Origin: Acidobacteriota bacterium
GTDB lineage: Bacteria > Acidobacteriota > Terriglobia > Terriglobales > Acidobacteriaceae
DNA length: 7,404 nt
Assembly: GCA_021805265.1 (NCBI GenBank)
Contig: JAJZFR010000311.1
Span: forward strand, 1 to 7,404
Direction: 5' to 3'
The notes below the pieces were generated by a model. That model ran no database searches. It was not told the origin of the DNA and was given only the letters and a program-made list of their open reading frames with translations. A program made the translations under genes and the position numbers. Positions 1 to 6,060 of the stretch are shown in pieces; position 1 is the stretch's first letter; each line of letters opens with the position of its first letter.

Positions 1-123
1 TTCCTTGTGAAACGGGCACAGCCCCGAGTAGTTCTGCGCTCCCGCCTTGCGCAGCCGAATGTAGCCGCCAATCACCTTGACGACATCCGCCCGCTCTTTC
101 ACCTGCTGCGCAAAATCACTCAT
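1..123 (-). CDS. dnaG: DNA primase DnaG, N-terminal 41 residues (cut by window edge)
   Basis: DnaG synthesises the RNA primers for lagging-strand replication, working with the DnaB helicase. Only the start of the gene lies in the window. Reading leftward from the ATG at 123-121, the 41 codons are open and include VKERADVVKVIGGYIRLRKA followed by NYSGLCPFHKE. That is the typical opening of bacterial primase, ending in the first Cys and His (C36, H39) of the CHC2 zinc finger. The ATG lies inside the last codons of darG: the genes share eight bases (116-123, ATGAGTGA) and use different frames. I see no Shine-Dalgarno sequence in the 20 bases before the start and no convincing promoter in the 3' part of darG. 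Translation is therefore probably coupled to darG. Family and start are clear from sequence. The rest of the protein cannot be judged here. Confidence 0.93.
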   Translation of the reverse strand, partial: MSDFAQQVKERADVVKVIGGYIRLRKAGAQNYSGLCPFHKE

Positions 124-1198
124 CTGGTGTTGGATTGCTTTTCGATAGCTGATCAATCGCCAGACCGAGAAGTCGATCATCGAACAATCGCAGTTTCCGA
201 TCCGCAGAGCTACTGCCTGCTGGCCAGTTTTGTAAACCGACTCGAATCGCCGCTATGGTTGGTTTACAGTGCTCCCGCGCGATCAACCAATCGACAGTTC
301 CCAGCAGCTCCATTCCCAAAGGCGACTCGAAGCCATCAATCCTGTTTGCTGTCGTATCCAGAATTCTTCGCAATGGTTTCGCCTCGTCTTGCTGCAGATA
401 TAAATCCATGTACCGACGACGCGATTCGTCGAACCAAATCGTATCGATGGGGCTGGCATCGCTGAGACGTCGCTTGCAATGGAGATAGGTTCCGTCAAGA
501 TGATCGAGCATGTGCCGGAGGCGATCCGAGTATGGACCATACTTATCTGCCTGGAACTGAAAGTTGAGCGGGTTGTCTATCCCCAGGGCAGTGATCGTCC
601 GCTCTAAAAACCATCCCAGTTTCTGCACTTCGAGATAGGTACACTCGATCCCCAATACCCAATACCGGCGAATCATCTCGGCAATCAGCGCGCGTGCCGG
701 AGTCAGATGCTCCGCGCCCGTCCGCTTGGAGACGTTATGGTATTCCGCTGTCGGCTCGAAGACAAGGATTTCCACCCCTTCGAGACCGCCCAGAATACGT
801 TCCACCTCAGGCCGCACTGTGCTCCAATCCAGTCCACCATTCCCGGCGCCGAGTGGTGGCACGGCAATCGAACGAATTTGTTGTTCCTCGATAAATCGTC
901 GCAGATCATCGAGTCCTTCAAGAATCCACTCCAGCTTTGAAGGCTGTCGCCAGTGCTTTTTGGTAGGAAAGTTTATGATCCAGCGTAGTCCGGTGAAGGT
1001 TCGGTTCTCCGTCACAAACATCTTGCCGATCTTGACTTGCTTCTGCTTGCAGGCGCTCTCATACGCCTGGAAATTTGCAGGGAAGGCCTCCTTGAACATA
1101 AGAGCAATTCCTTTGCCCATTACGCCTACCGTATTCACCGTATTCACCAGTGCTTCTGTGGGAGCGTCGAGAAGATTACCTTGTGTGAATTTCACCAT
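116..1198 (-). CDS. darG: DarG antitoxin: macrodomain DNA ADP-ribosyl glycohydrolase with C-terminal toxin-binding domain
   Basis: DarG neutralises DarT in two ways known for the family: its macrodomain removes ADP-ribose from DNA, and its C-terminal domain binds the toxin. The 360-residue protein starts with a macrodomain (about 1-150). It carries GNLLD (7-11), NTVNTVGVMGKGIAL (19-33), NFPTKKHWR (77-85) and the phosphate-binding loop PPLGAGNGGL (114-123). K80 falls where the catalytic lysine of Thermus DarG sits. Residues about 165-355 (for example YLEVQKLGWFLER and FQADKYGPYSDRLRHML) fit the DarG C-terminal region, so the antitoxin looks full length. The frame is open 21 codons further upstream to 1261. 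I chose the ATG at 1198-1196 because the macrodomain begins there, because it forms a TGATG junction with the darT stop, and because AAAGGAA lies at 1211-1217. Having a macrodomain rather than a NADAR domain places it in the DarTG2 type. The 3' end overlaps dnaG by eight bases. Confidence 0.95.
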   Translation of the reverse strand: MVKFTQGNLLDAPTEALVNTVNTVGVMGKGIALMFKEAFPANFQAYESACKQKQVKIGKMFVTENRTFTGLRWIINFPTKKHWRQPSKLEWILEGLDDLRRFIEEQQIRSIAVPPLGAGNGGLDWSTVRPEVERILGGLEGVEILVFEPTAEYHNVSKRTGAEHLTPARALIAEMIRRYWVLGIECTYLEVQKLGWFLERTITALGIDNPLNFQFQADKYGPYSDRLRHMLDHLDGTYLHCKRRLSDASPIDTIWFDESRRRYMDLYLQQDEAKPLRRILDTTANRIDGFESPLGMELLGTVDWLIAREHCKPTIAAIRVGLQNWPAGSSSADRKLRLFDDRLLGLAIDQLSKSNPTPDE

Positions 1199-1836
1199 CA
1201 GAAGTACCAATTCCTTTGCACATTCGATGTTAAGGTCATGTTCCGGTGCGCTAACTGGCACTGAACGTATTCATCTGCAGATGCGTTGCTACTACAGATT
1301 CCAAGCAGTGCTGTCACAGGGACATGTTTCCAGATCAATGCCTCTGCCTGGTATCGCTCTTTCTTCGCAGGATCATCCGGATCGTGCTGGAAATCTCTTC
1401 GATTCAACAAGGGCCAATCTACTTTCTCCAGGTCGTTCAAGCTGGTGTAGTAGTTTGCCATTGCCGTGTATGCGTGCTGGTCTGTAAACACGAACGGAAT
1501 TTGAAGCTCGCCGATCCGTATAAGGGAGGAGACGAGAATCAAAACCTCCTCATTGGAAACCTGCTGCACATTGTATCCCGTGTGGATGTTGTACATCATG
1601 ATCGAATACGGGGTGAAATAGAAAGGCACATAGTCACTCAGAGTCCCCCTGGGGCCGACACTGACTGTTCGCCGATTTCGCTTCTCGATGAGGTCAACAT
1701 TGCCAATGTTGCGGTAATTGGGATCGGATAACGCTCCGTTGCTGGAATGCAGACCGTGATCGAGAATCCACGGGAGATTATCCCTGTGGACGATCCGAAA
1801 GATCAACGCTTTGCCGGGATGGAGTGGCGGGGTCAT
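1198..1836 (-). CDS. darT: DarT toxin: sequence-specific DNA ADP-ribosyltransferase (DUF4433)
   Basis: DarT uses NAD+ to attach ADP-ribose to bases in single-stranded DNA. For the macrodomain-paired type the base is thymidine in a short motif, which blocks replication and acts in phage defence. The 212 residues match the usual DarT length. An N-terminal NAD-binding section has IVHRDNLPWILDHGL (15-29). It is followed by GTLSDYVPFYFTPYSIMMYN (64-83), the family's DYVPFYF block. Near the C-terminus, RYQAEALIWKHVP (161-173) holds E165, which corresponds to the catalytic glutamate of the family. No truncation or frameshift is visible, so the toxin looks intact. An in-frame TGA three codons before the ATG at 1836 makes this the longest ATG-initiated form. 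No good Shine-Dalgarno is visible before it. darT is first in the darT-darG-dnaG unit and its stop overlaps the darG start by one base. The codons are richer in A and T than those of the genes to the right, which hints at acquisition by transfer. Confidence 0.95.
   Translation of the reverse strand: MTPPLHPGKALIFRIVHRDNLPWILDHGLHSSNGALSDPNYRNIGNVDLIEKRNRRTVSVGPRGTLSDYVPFYFTPYSIMMYNIHTGYNVQQVSNEEVLILVSSLIRIGELQIPFVFTDQHAYTAMANYYTSLNDLEKVDWPLLNRRDFQHDPDDPAKKERYQAEALIWKHVPVTALLGICSSNASADEYVQCQLAHRNMTLTSNVQRNWYF
1211..1217 (-). promoter_or_regulatory. Ribosome binding site candidate for darG
   Basis: AAAGGAA on the minus strand lies inside the 3' end of darT, about 12 bases before the darG ATG at 1198. 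The spacing is slightly long but usable. It supports the 1198 start over the upstream in-frame ATG at 1261. The TGATG stop-start overlap would also allow re-initiation by ribosomes finishing darT. Confidence 0.5.
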
Positions 1837-1921
1837 AGAGAGTCAACAATTTTCAGAACAAACAGACATCGGGTTATGAACCTCGTTCAAGTCTGAGAAT
1901 AAAGGTACACGTATTCCCAGA

Positions 1922-1941
1922 CGCGAGTTCACAGTCTCGCG
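1922..1941. repeat. Short inverted repeat between darT and the nucleoside hydrolase gene
   Basis: CGCGAG (1922-1927) and CTCGCG (1936-1941) can pair around an 8-base loop, starting five bases after the nucleoside hydrolase stop codon. No T-run follows on the minus strand, so it is not a classical intrinsic terminator. It could still serve as a weak transcript end, or as an operator near the darT promoter. The rest of 1837-1946 shows no convincing -35/-10 pair. Confidence 0.35.
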
Positions 1942-1946
1942 CGACT

Positions 1947-3101
1947 CTACCACCCCGCCATCAACCCCACAAACATCCGATCAAACCGCTCCACATCCAC
2001 TCCCAACTGCGCATGCACCCGCCGCTCAGCCGTCTTCGGCTTCAGCGCCTCGCTCCACGTCAGCGTATTTCCATACTCCGGCCCGTGATCCATCTCCACA
2101 TCCATGCGCACGAATTTCTCCCGCGTAATCAGCGTCGGGTCGAGCCAAGCGCATGCCGCCAGCTCGTCCCACATGTAATACCGCTCCGCCGACCAGGCCG
2201 CAATGTACCGCGCGGCCGGCGTCTGCGCCTGCGCGATCTGCTTCAGCATCGCCTCGGTGAACATCACCTGGATCGACACATCCACCGTCGTCACATCGAT
2301 CCGCGGCCACTCCGCGCCCAGAGCAATATGCGCCGCCTCCGGATCGAACCAGAAGTTGAACTCATGCCGCGGACTCTCGGCAAACTCCGGATCGTCGGTC
2401 TGCGGATTCAGGCTTCCGCCCATCACCACCAGCCCTTTCGTCAGCCCCGCAAACTCCGGATCGATCCGAACAGCGAGCGCAATATCCGTCAGCGGACCGC
2501 CAGCAAAGATCGTCACCTCGTGCGGATGCTCGTGCACTTCGCGAATCATGAAATGTACTCCATCCTCGTCGATCGGTCGCAGCGTCGGAGTGCCCTCCGC
2601 CATCGCCGGAACCACAAACGGCCCATGCGCCGGCGGCAGGATCACCGAGTTCGCAGCCTTTGCCCCCACCACGTGCTTGCCATCCTCGCTCCCCGCAAGC
2701 AGCGTCGTCGGCCCGCCGCCCCACGCGCCCAGCCAGCTCACGCCGCCCATCACCGGCGCTTCCAGCCGCGTCTCGTCCTCCGTCCGCACCAGCGGAAACA
2801 CCGCTCCCCGCGCCACCGGAACATCGCTGTGACCGGTCAGCTCCAGCATCCGCAGCGTATGCGCCACCTCTTCCTCACGCCACGCATTGCCGGTAACCAT
2901 CGTAATTCCCAGCACACGAACGTTCCGCGCCTCCAGCAGCGCCAGCATCGCCATCTGGTTCGACCCGCCCGGCCCCGATCCGTCCTGGTCGATCAGCACC
3001 AGCCGCTTCGCCCCGTCGGCTCCAGACGACTGCCCGAAAACCGGTGAAAAAACGCACAAAACACCCACCCACAAAACCGCCAAACCCCATCGAAATCGCA
3101 T
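1947..3101 (-). CDS. Secreted nucleoside hydrolase-like protein (inosine-uridine hydrolase fold)
   Basis: Members of this family cleave the N-glycosidic bond of nucleosides to ribose and a free base, and are used in salvage. The chosen start at 3101 gives 384 residues beginning with a signal peptide: basic MRFRW, a hydrophobic core, and a likely cut near VFG-QSS at about 23. Upstream in-frame ATGs (3293, 3203) would bury this signal, so I rejected them. Family marks are IDQD (37-40), VLGITMVTGN (63-72), GGPLTDIALA (201-210), MGG (227-229), FNFWFDPEAA (248-257) and WDELA (311-315). The metal site is unusual. The canonical DTDPGxDDA loop is replaced by DQDGSGPGGSNQMA (38-51), so one or both of the paired aspartates are missing. 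W311 stands where histidine usually precedes the last metal-binding aspartate (D312). The protein is likely exported. Substrate and activity are uncertain. No operon partner is visible. Confidence 0.85.
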   Translation of the reverse strand: MRFRWGLAVLWVGVLCVFSPVFGQSSGADGAKRLVLIDQDGSGPGGSNQMAMLALLEARNVRVLGITMVTGNAWREEEVAHTLRMLELTGHSDVPVARGAVFPLVRTEDETRLEAPVMGGVSWLGAWGGGPTTLLAGSEDGKHVVGAKAANSVILPPAHGPFVVPAMAEGTPTLRPIDEDGVHFMIREVHEHPHEVTIFAGGPLTDIALAVRIDPEFAGLTKGLVVMGGSLNPQTDDPEFAESPRHEFNFWFDPEAAHIALGAEWPRIDVTTVDVSIQVMFTEAMLKQIAQAQTPAARYIAAWSAERYYMWDELAACAWLDPTLITREKFVRMDVEMDHGPEYGNTLTWSEALKPKTAERRVHAQLGVDVERFDRMFVGLMAGW

Positions 3102-3324
3102 GGCCGTTATTGTTGCACAACTTCGCTTCCTCCCCGTCGATTTCCCCAACCTGCCCTTTTTCGAGACATCTGTCTCAGGGCCGCTCACTCCTGCGTTTTC
3201 CATCGCTCCCGCAAAGGTATTGTCAATGCGGATTGCTCCGATAAACAGAATTAGAGATTCCCTATAGCGCAAGCCAAATCCCGGTTGCGCCACTCAGGTC
3301 GCGCCGCACAGGAAAGAGAAAAAC
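3102..3324. other. Divergent intergenic region between the nucleoside hydrolase gene and the 312-residue protein gene
   Basis: Both flanking genes should be transcribed outward from here. On the minus strand a consensus -35 hexamer TTGACA is present (TGTCAA at 3221-3226 on the plus strand), but 16-18 bases further on I find only a weak -10 (TGGAAA-like). I call a hydrolase promoter here only tentatively. No clear pair was found for the rightward gene. Confidence 0.35.
3310..3318 (+). promoter_or_regulatory. Ribosome binding site for the 312-residue protein
   Basis: AGGAAAGAG lies six bases before the ATG at 3325. It fixes the start and strand of the gene and helps rule out the equally long antisense frame. 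Confidence 0.6.
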
Positions 3325-4263
3325 ATGCCCAGAGCCAAGCCATTTGCTGATCGCTGGATGCCAATCCCCATTGCCGGGAAACCCACCGAAGAGCAGCACC
3401 AGCGTCTCCGCGTCGCGCTCGAACACGCCCTCGCCGATGCCGTCCCCGAGATCGTTCAGCAGCTCGACCGCCGCGGCATCCTCCGCCTGCTCGAAGACGA
3501 AGCCGCGCTCACCCGTGAGATGAGCGACCAGATCGGAAGTATCGTCCGCGCACGCGCTCTCCGCGTAGAACAGTTTCCCGCCGAAGAGGTGCCCAGCGAA
3601 AAAACCTACCTCCAGGAATACCGCATCAAAACCATCCCCGGACAGGTCACGCTTCTGCGCTCCCTGTTCCCCGAGATCAAGGAGGCGCAATGCAATGAGA
3701 TGCTCGCGCGCTTCGACCTTCCCCAGGGCGCTGAAGCCTGGTTCGCCTTCCCTCGCTGGCAGTGCCTCGGCGCAACCTACAACCTCGCTCTCGAGCGTGT
3801 CCTCGCGGTCCTCGCCACCCAGCGCCGTTTCGACAATCGCATCCAGGGCAAGCTCGGCCCCGACTATCTCCGCCAAACCGACCGCGCCGTTCAGGCATGG
3901 GAATTGATCGGCAGCTCCCAGGCCGGAGCCAACATTCTCGTCGCCCCCGCTCAGGCGGGCATGCGACATCGCGGGCGCAGCGCCCGGCGAGCCCATGCCA
4001 TGATGGACTCGAACGAATTCGGCCTCGGCGCCTTCGCCACAGCCATCCTCATCCTCATGCATCCCGAGCGCGTCTGCCGCGCCGAAACCCTCATGATCGA
4101 CGCCAGCGGCGACGAGTACTCGATCCTCGGAAACGGCGAGTTCGAGCGTGTTCCGCTCTTCGATGTCGGAATGTCTGGACTCGAATTCAGCATCTTCCAT
4201 CGCGACCGCGCACGAGGCATGTGGGGCACTCCCTCCGGCTTCGTCGTCGAGGCCGTCCCCTGA
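3325..4263 (+). CDS. Conserved-looking protein of unknown function
   Basis: I do not recognise a named family for this 312-residue protein. It starts MPRAKPFADRW, has no signal peptide and no membrane segment, and is probably cytoplasmic. The N-terminal third is charged and helix-rich. The middle holds FAFPRWQCLGATYNLALERV (140-159), rich in aromatics. An arginine-rich stretch AGMRHRGRSARRAH (211-224) is followed by SNEFGLGAFATAILILMHPE (229-248) and an acidic patch MIDASGDEY (257-265). These blocks look like motifs under selection, which suggests an enzyme-like or nucleotide-binding fold, but no function can be assigned. A good ribosome binding site at 3310-3318 and strongly C-ending codons support the plus strand. 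An antisense frame of equal length (3262-4200) lacks both. A 15-base palindrome lies in the codons for the arginine-rich stretch. The nitroreductase gene follows after 95 bases in the same direction, possibly co-transcribed. Confidence 0.8.
   Translation: MPRAKPFADRWMPIPIAGKPTEEQHQRLRVALEHALADAVPEIVQQLDRRGILRLLEDEAALTREMSDQIGSIVRARALRVEQFPAEEVPSEKTYLQEYRIKTIPGQVTLLRSLFPEIKEAQCNEMLARFDLPQGAEAWFAFPRWQCLGATYNLALERVLAVLATQRRFDNRIQGKLGPDYLRQTDRAVQAWELIGSSQAGANILVAPAQAGMRHRGRSARRAHAMMDSNEFGLGAFATAILILMHPERVCRAETLMIDASGDEYSILGNGEFERVPLFDVGMSGLEFSIFHRDRARGMWGTPSGFVVEAVP
3972..3986. repeat. Perfect inverted repeat inside the coding region
   Basis: CGGGCGC (3972-3978) and GCGCCCG (3980-3986) pair around a single A. 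GGCATG (3958-3963) and CATGCC (3994-3999) extend the symmetry almost exactly about the same centre. The element falls in the codons for the arginine-rich segment of the unknown protein. It may be coding coincidence or an inserted palindrome. Confidence 0.6.
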
Positions 4264-4296
4264 ACCCGCAATTCCCTTTCAACCCAGAGGAATCCT

Positions 4297-4326
4297 TTGC
4301 CGCTGCCATACATCTCACTGCATAGT
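4297..4326 (+). promoter_or_regulatory. Weak promoter candidate upstream of the nitroreductase gene
   Basis: TTGCCG (4297-4302) and CATAGT (4321-4326) are separated by 18 bases and each match the sigma-70 consensus at four of six positions. The start codon is 33 bases beyond. If it is not a promoter, the gene would be read through from the upstream gene. Confidence 0.25.
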
Positions 4327-4358
4327 CCGATCCACCGACTTGTCAGGAGACCAACCCC

Positions 4359-4973
4359 ATGACCCACACCGCCGCCGAAGTCCAGGCCCTCAAGAAAGCT
4401 CCCGTTCCCGGCTTGCTCCCCGCCATCGCCTACCGCTGGAGCCCTCGCGCCTTCACCGGCCAGCCCGTCAAACCGGACGATCTCCTGCTCATCCTCGAAG
4501 CAGCCCGCTGGGCCGCCTCCTCGAACAACGAACAGCCATGGCGCTTCCTGGTCGGCCTCAGCGGCTCAGAGACCTTCGCCAAAATCGCCTCCACGCTGGT
4601 CCCTTTCAATCACGCCTGGGCATCCCACGCTCCCGTCCTGATCCTGCCTTTTGCGGTCAGCGCCGCCCATGGCGGAAGGGCCAACCACTACGCCCTCTAC
4701 GATCTCGGCCAGGCCGTCGCCCAGCTCAAGATTCAGGCCGCAGCCCTCGGCATCGCCACCCACTCCATGGGCGGCTTTGACCGCGACACAGCCCGTCTCG
4801 CCTTCAACCTCCCCGAGGAGGAATACCAGCTCGGAGCGGTCATCGCCCTCGGCTACCAGGCCGCCCCCGACGCGCTCGACCAGCCGCTGCTCGAGCGCGA
4901 GCTTGCCCCGCGCGAACGCAAGCCCCTCTGCGAAATAGCCCTCACCGCCCTCGACAAGCCATTCCCCCTCTAG
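4359..4973 (+). CDS. Nitroreductase-family FMN-dependent oxidoreductase
   Basis: This family uses FMN and NAD(P)H to reduce nitro groups, quinones or related compounds, usually as a cytoplasmic dimer. The 204 residues are a normal length. FMN-binding signatures are RWSPRAF (26-32, the N-terminal RxSxRxF block) and AARWAASSNNEQPWRF (48-63). They are followed by the central helix DLGQAVAQLKIQAAALG (115-131), MGGFD (137-141) just after it, and a terminal ALGYQA (163-168) region. AGGAG at 4345-4349 sits nine bases before the ATG and supports the start. The physiological substrate cannot be read from sequence. The protein lacks signal or membrane segments. It lies 95 bases after the unknown 312-residue gene in the same orientation and is followed by a long gene-free stretch. 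Confidence 0.9.
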   Translation: MTHTAAEVQALKKAPVPGLLPAIAYRWSPRAFTGQPVKPDDLLLILEAARWAASSNNEQPWRFLVGLSGSETFAKIASTLVPFNHAWASHAPVLILPFAVSAAHGGRANHYALYDLGQAVAQLKIQAAALGIATHSMGGFDRDTARLAFNLPEEEYQLGAVIALGYQAAPDALDQPLLERELAPRERKPLCEIALTALDKPFPL

Positions 4974-5077
4974 CCACTCCCAACCCGAACACAGACGGCT
5001 TAAAATCGCCACCGATTTGGGCCCCACTCCCCGTCAAACTTTCAAGTGCGGTGCCCTCTGCAGGTGCCAGGTGCGGG

Positions 5078-5117
5078 TACGGGTGTCAGATACGGTACGG
5101 AATACGGTGTGAGATAC
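5078..5117. repeat. Two imperfect direct repeats (TACGGGTGTCAGATAC / TACGGTGTGAGATAC)
   Basis: The copies at 5078-5093 and 5103-5117 differ by one inserted G and one C-to-G change, with a further TACGGTACGG between them. They sit inside the gene-free stretch. They may be remnants of a small repeat family or repeated binding sites. The sequence alone does not decide. Confidence 0.5.
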
Positions 5118-5142
5118 CGGCGTGGGACAAAAGTGTGGGTGC

Positions 5143-5168
5143 CCCAGGTCTCGCTTTTGAGACCTGGG
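5143..5168. repeat. Perfect 10-bp palindromic (REP-like) element
   Basis: CCCAGGTCTC (5143-5152) and GAGACCTGGG (5159-5168) pair perfectly around the 6-base loop GCTTTT. The left flank is GTGGGTGC. From memory, similar hairpins with a GGGTGCCCC lead-in are dispersed in Terriglobia genomes, so this is probably one copy of a dispersed repeat. No T-run follows, so a terminator role is less likely. Confidence 0.7.
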
Positions 5169-5351
5169 ATAACTTCTCAACCCAACTCACTCCCGGTAGC
5201 GCACAGCCATCCTCACGTTCACAATCCAGCCAAAATCCATGAGTCATCCATCAGCCCGCGCAGGAAACAAAAAAATTGGAACCAGATCAGAGCCTCCAGG
5301 GACCAGCGCGATACAGTGGAGCCTGAAGCCAAACCCCCACCCACCGCCCAC

Positions 5352-5357
5352 GGAGAG
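5352..5357 (+). promoter_or_regulatory. Ribosome binding site deciding the DUF218 start
   Basis: GGAGAG lies four bases before the GTG at 5362. The alternative ATG at 5239 has no comparable site. This is the main reason for choosing the shorter protein. Confidence 0.5.
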
Positions 5358-5361
5358 AATC

Positions 5362-6060
5362 GTGCCCGCAAAACGTACCCGACCCAATGCTGGAGGAAGA
5401 CGCGCCAAACCGGGTTTTCGCTGGCGGGCGCGCGTGGTTGCGTTCGCTGCCATCGCCATCATGCTCCTGCTCCTCTGGGCCGCCATCGACCGCCGTCTCG
5501 CCCCGCTGGCCAACACCGACCGGCAACGCTTCGACGCCATCCTCGTCCTCGGCACCAGCGCTGACCACGACGGCAACCCGACCCCCGCAATGCTTGATCG
5601 CGTCACCGAAGCGGTCCGTGAATATCAGCGTGGCGCAGCTCCACGCATCGTCTTTTCCGGTGCCGCAGCCCACAATCGATTCGTCGAGGCCGACGTCATG
5701 GCCCGCGTCGCAATGGCTCAGGGCATTCCCCACTCCGCCATCCTTCGCGAGCCGCGAGCGCTCGATACCATCCAGAATCTCTGCTATTCGCTGGCCATTC
5801 TGCGCGCCACTCACGCCCGCTCCGTCGAGGTCATCACCAGTGAGGCTCACAGCCCGCGCGCAGCCATGATCCTCGCCAATCTGCAAGCTCGCGACGGCAT
5901 AGCCCCCGGCGACCCCATAGACCCCATCGACTGGCGCGTCCGCCCCGCGCCCGGCCTCTACTCAAGCGGCCTCTATCTGCGCGCCGCACCCGCCGTCGAA
6001 ATCCTCAAGACGGTACACTACCTCGTCTGGTCGCGCTGGCGAGAGTCCTGCCAGGGATAG
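5362..6060 (+). CDS. Membrane-anchored DUF218 protein (YdcF/SanA/ElyC-like)
   Basis: DUF218 proteins share a Rossmann-like fold. Characterised members affect cell-envelope integrity (SanA, ElyC) or bind nucleotide cofactor (YdcF), and most have no known reaction. From the GTG at 5362 the protein has 232 residues: a basic N-terminus, one membrane segment at about 25-42 (VVAFAAIAIMLLLLW), then the domain facing out of the cytoplasm. Family marks are FDAILVLG (57-64), GNPTPAMLDRV (71-81), RIVFSG (95-100), EADVM (109-113), a GIP..AI..E segment (121-130) and the LDTIQN block (134-139). TSEAHSPRA (159-167) matches the conserved Ser/His/Arg region. An ATG at 5239 would add 41 low-complexity residues and lacks a ribosome binding site. 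The gene ends 24 bases from the convergent ABC ATPase gene. Confidence 0.87.
   Translation: MPAKRTRPNAGGRRAKPGFRWRARVVAFAAIAIMLLLLWAAIDRRLAPLANTDRQRFDAILVLGTSADHDGNPTPAMLDRVTEAVREYQRGAAPRIVFSGAAAHNRFVEADVMARVAMAQGIPHSAILREPRALDTIQNLCYSLAILRATHARSVEVITSEAHSPRAAMILANLQARDGIAPGDPIDPIDWRVRPAPGLYSSGLYLRAAPAVEILKTVHYLVWSRWRESCQG

Larger units (their letters stand above)
4974..5361. other. Gene-free stretch with repeats before the DUF218 gene
   Basis: Frames here are short or of low-complexity composition, and none looks like a real gene. The stretch holds an A/T-rich hairpin AAATCG-CCAC-CGATTT (5003-5018) 30 bases after the nitroreductase stop, which is too weak to call a terminator. It also holds imperfect direct repeats at 5078-5117 and a perfect hairpin repeat at 5143-5168, both listed separately. 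The last part (5239-5361) is in frame with the DUF218 gene but is probably leader. No clear promoter was found. Confidence 0.6.

Noticed and set aside
7..465. Plus-strand open frame opposite dnaG and the end of darG
   Set aside because: The minus strand shows clear primase and DarG sequence over the same bases, and this frame has no recognisable features.
1199..1261. Longer DarG starting at the ATG at 1261
   Set aside because: The extra 21 residues lie inside darT and precede the natural start of the macrodomain. The TGATG junction and the AAAGGAA site favour 1198.
2013..3047. Plus-strand open frame of 344 codons across the nucleoside hydrolase
   Set aside because: The translation is dominated by Arg, His and Pro, with no motif. 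The opposite strand encodes a recognisable hydrolase with a signal peptide.
3262..4200. Long minus-strand open frame (312 codons) opposite the unknown protein
   Set aside because: It has no ribosome binding site or family resemblance. The plus strand has a good site at 3310-3318 and the C-ending codon pattern, so this is an antisense shadow in GC-rich DNA.
5046..5564. Plus-strand open frame of 172 codons across the gene-free stretch
   Set aside because: It runs through the repeats and out of frame into the DUF218 gene. Composition is low-complexity and no start signal is visible.
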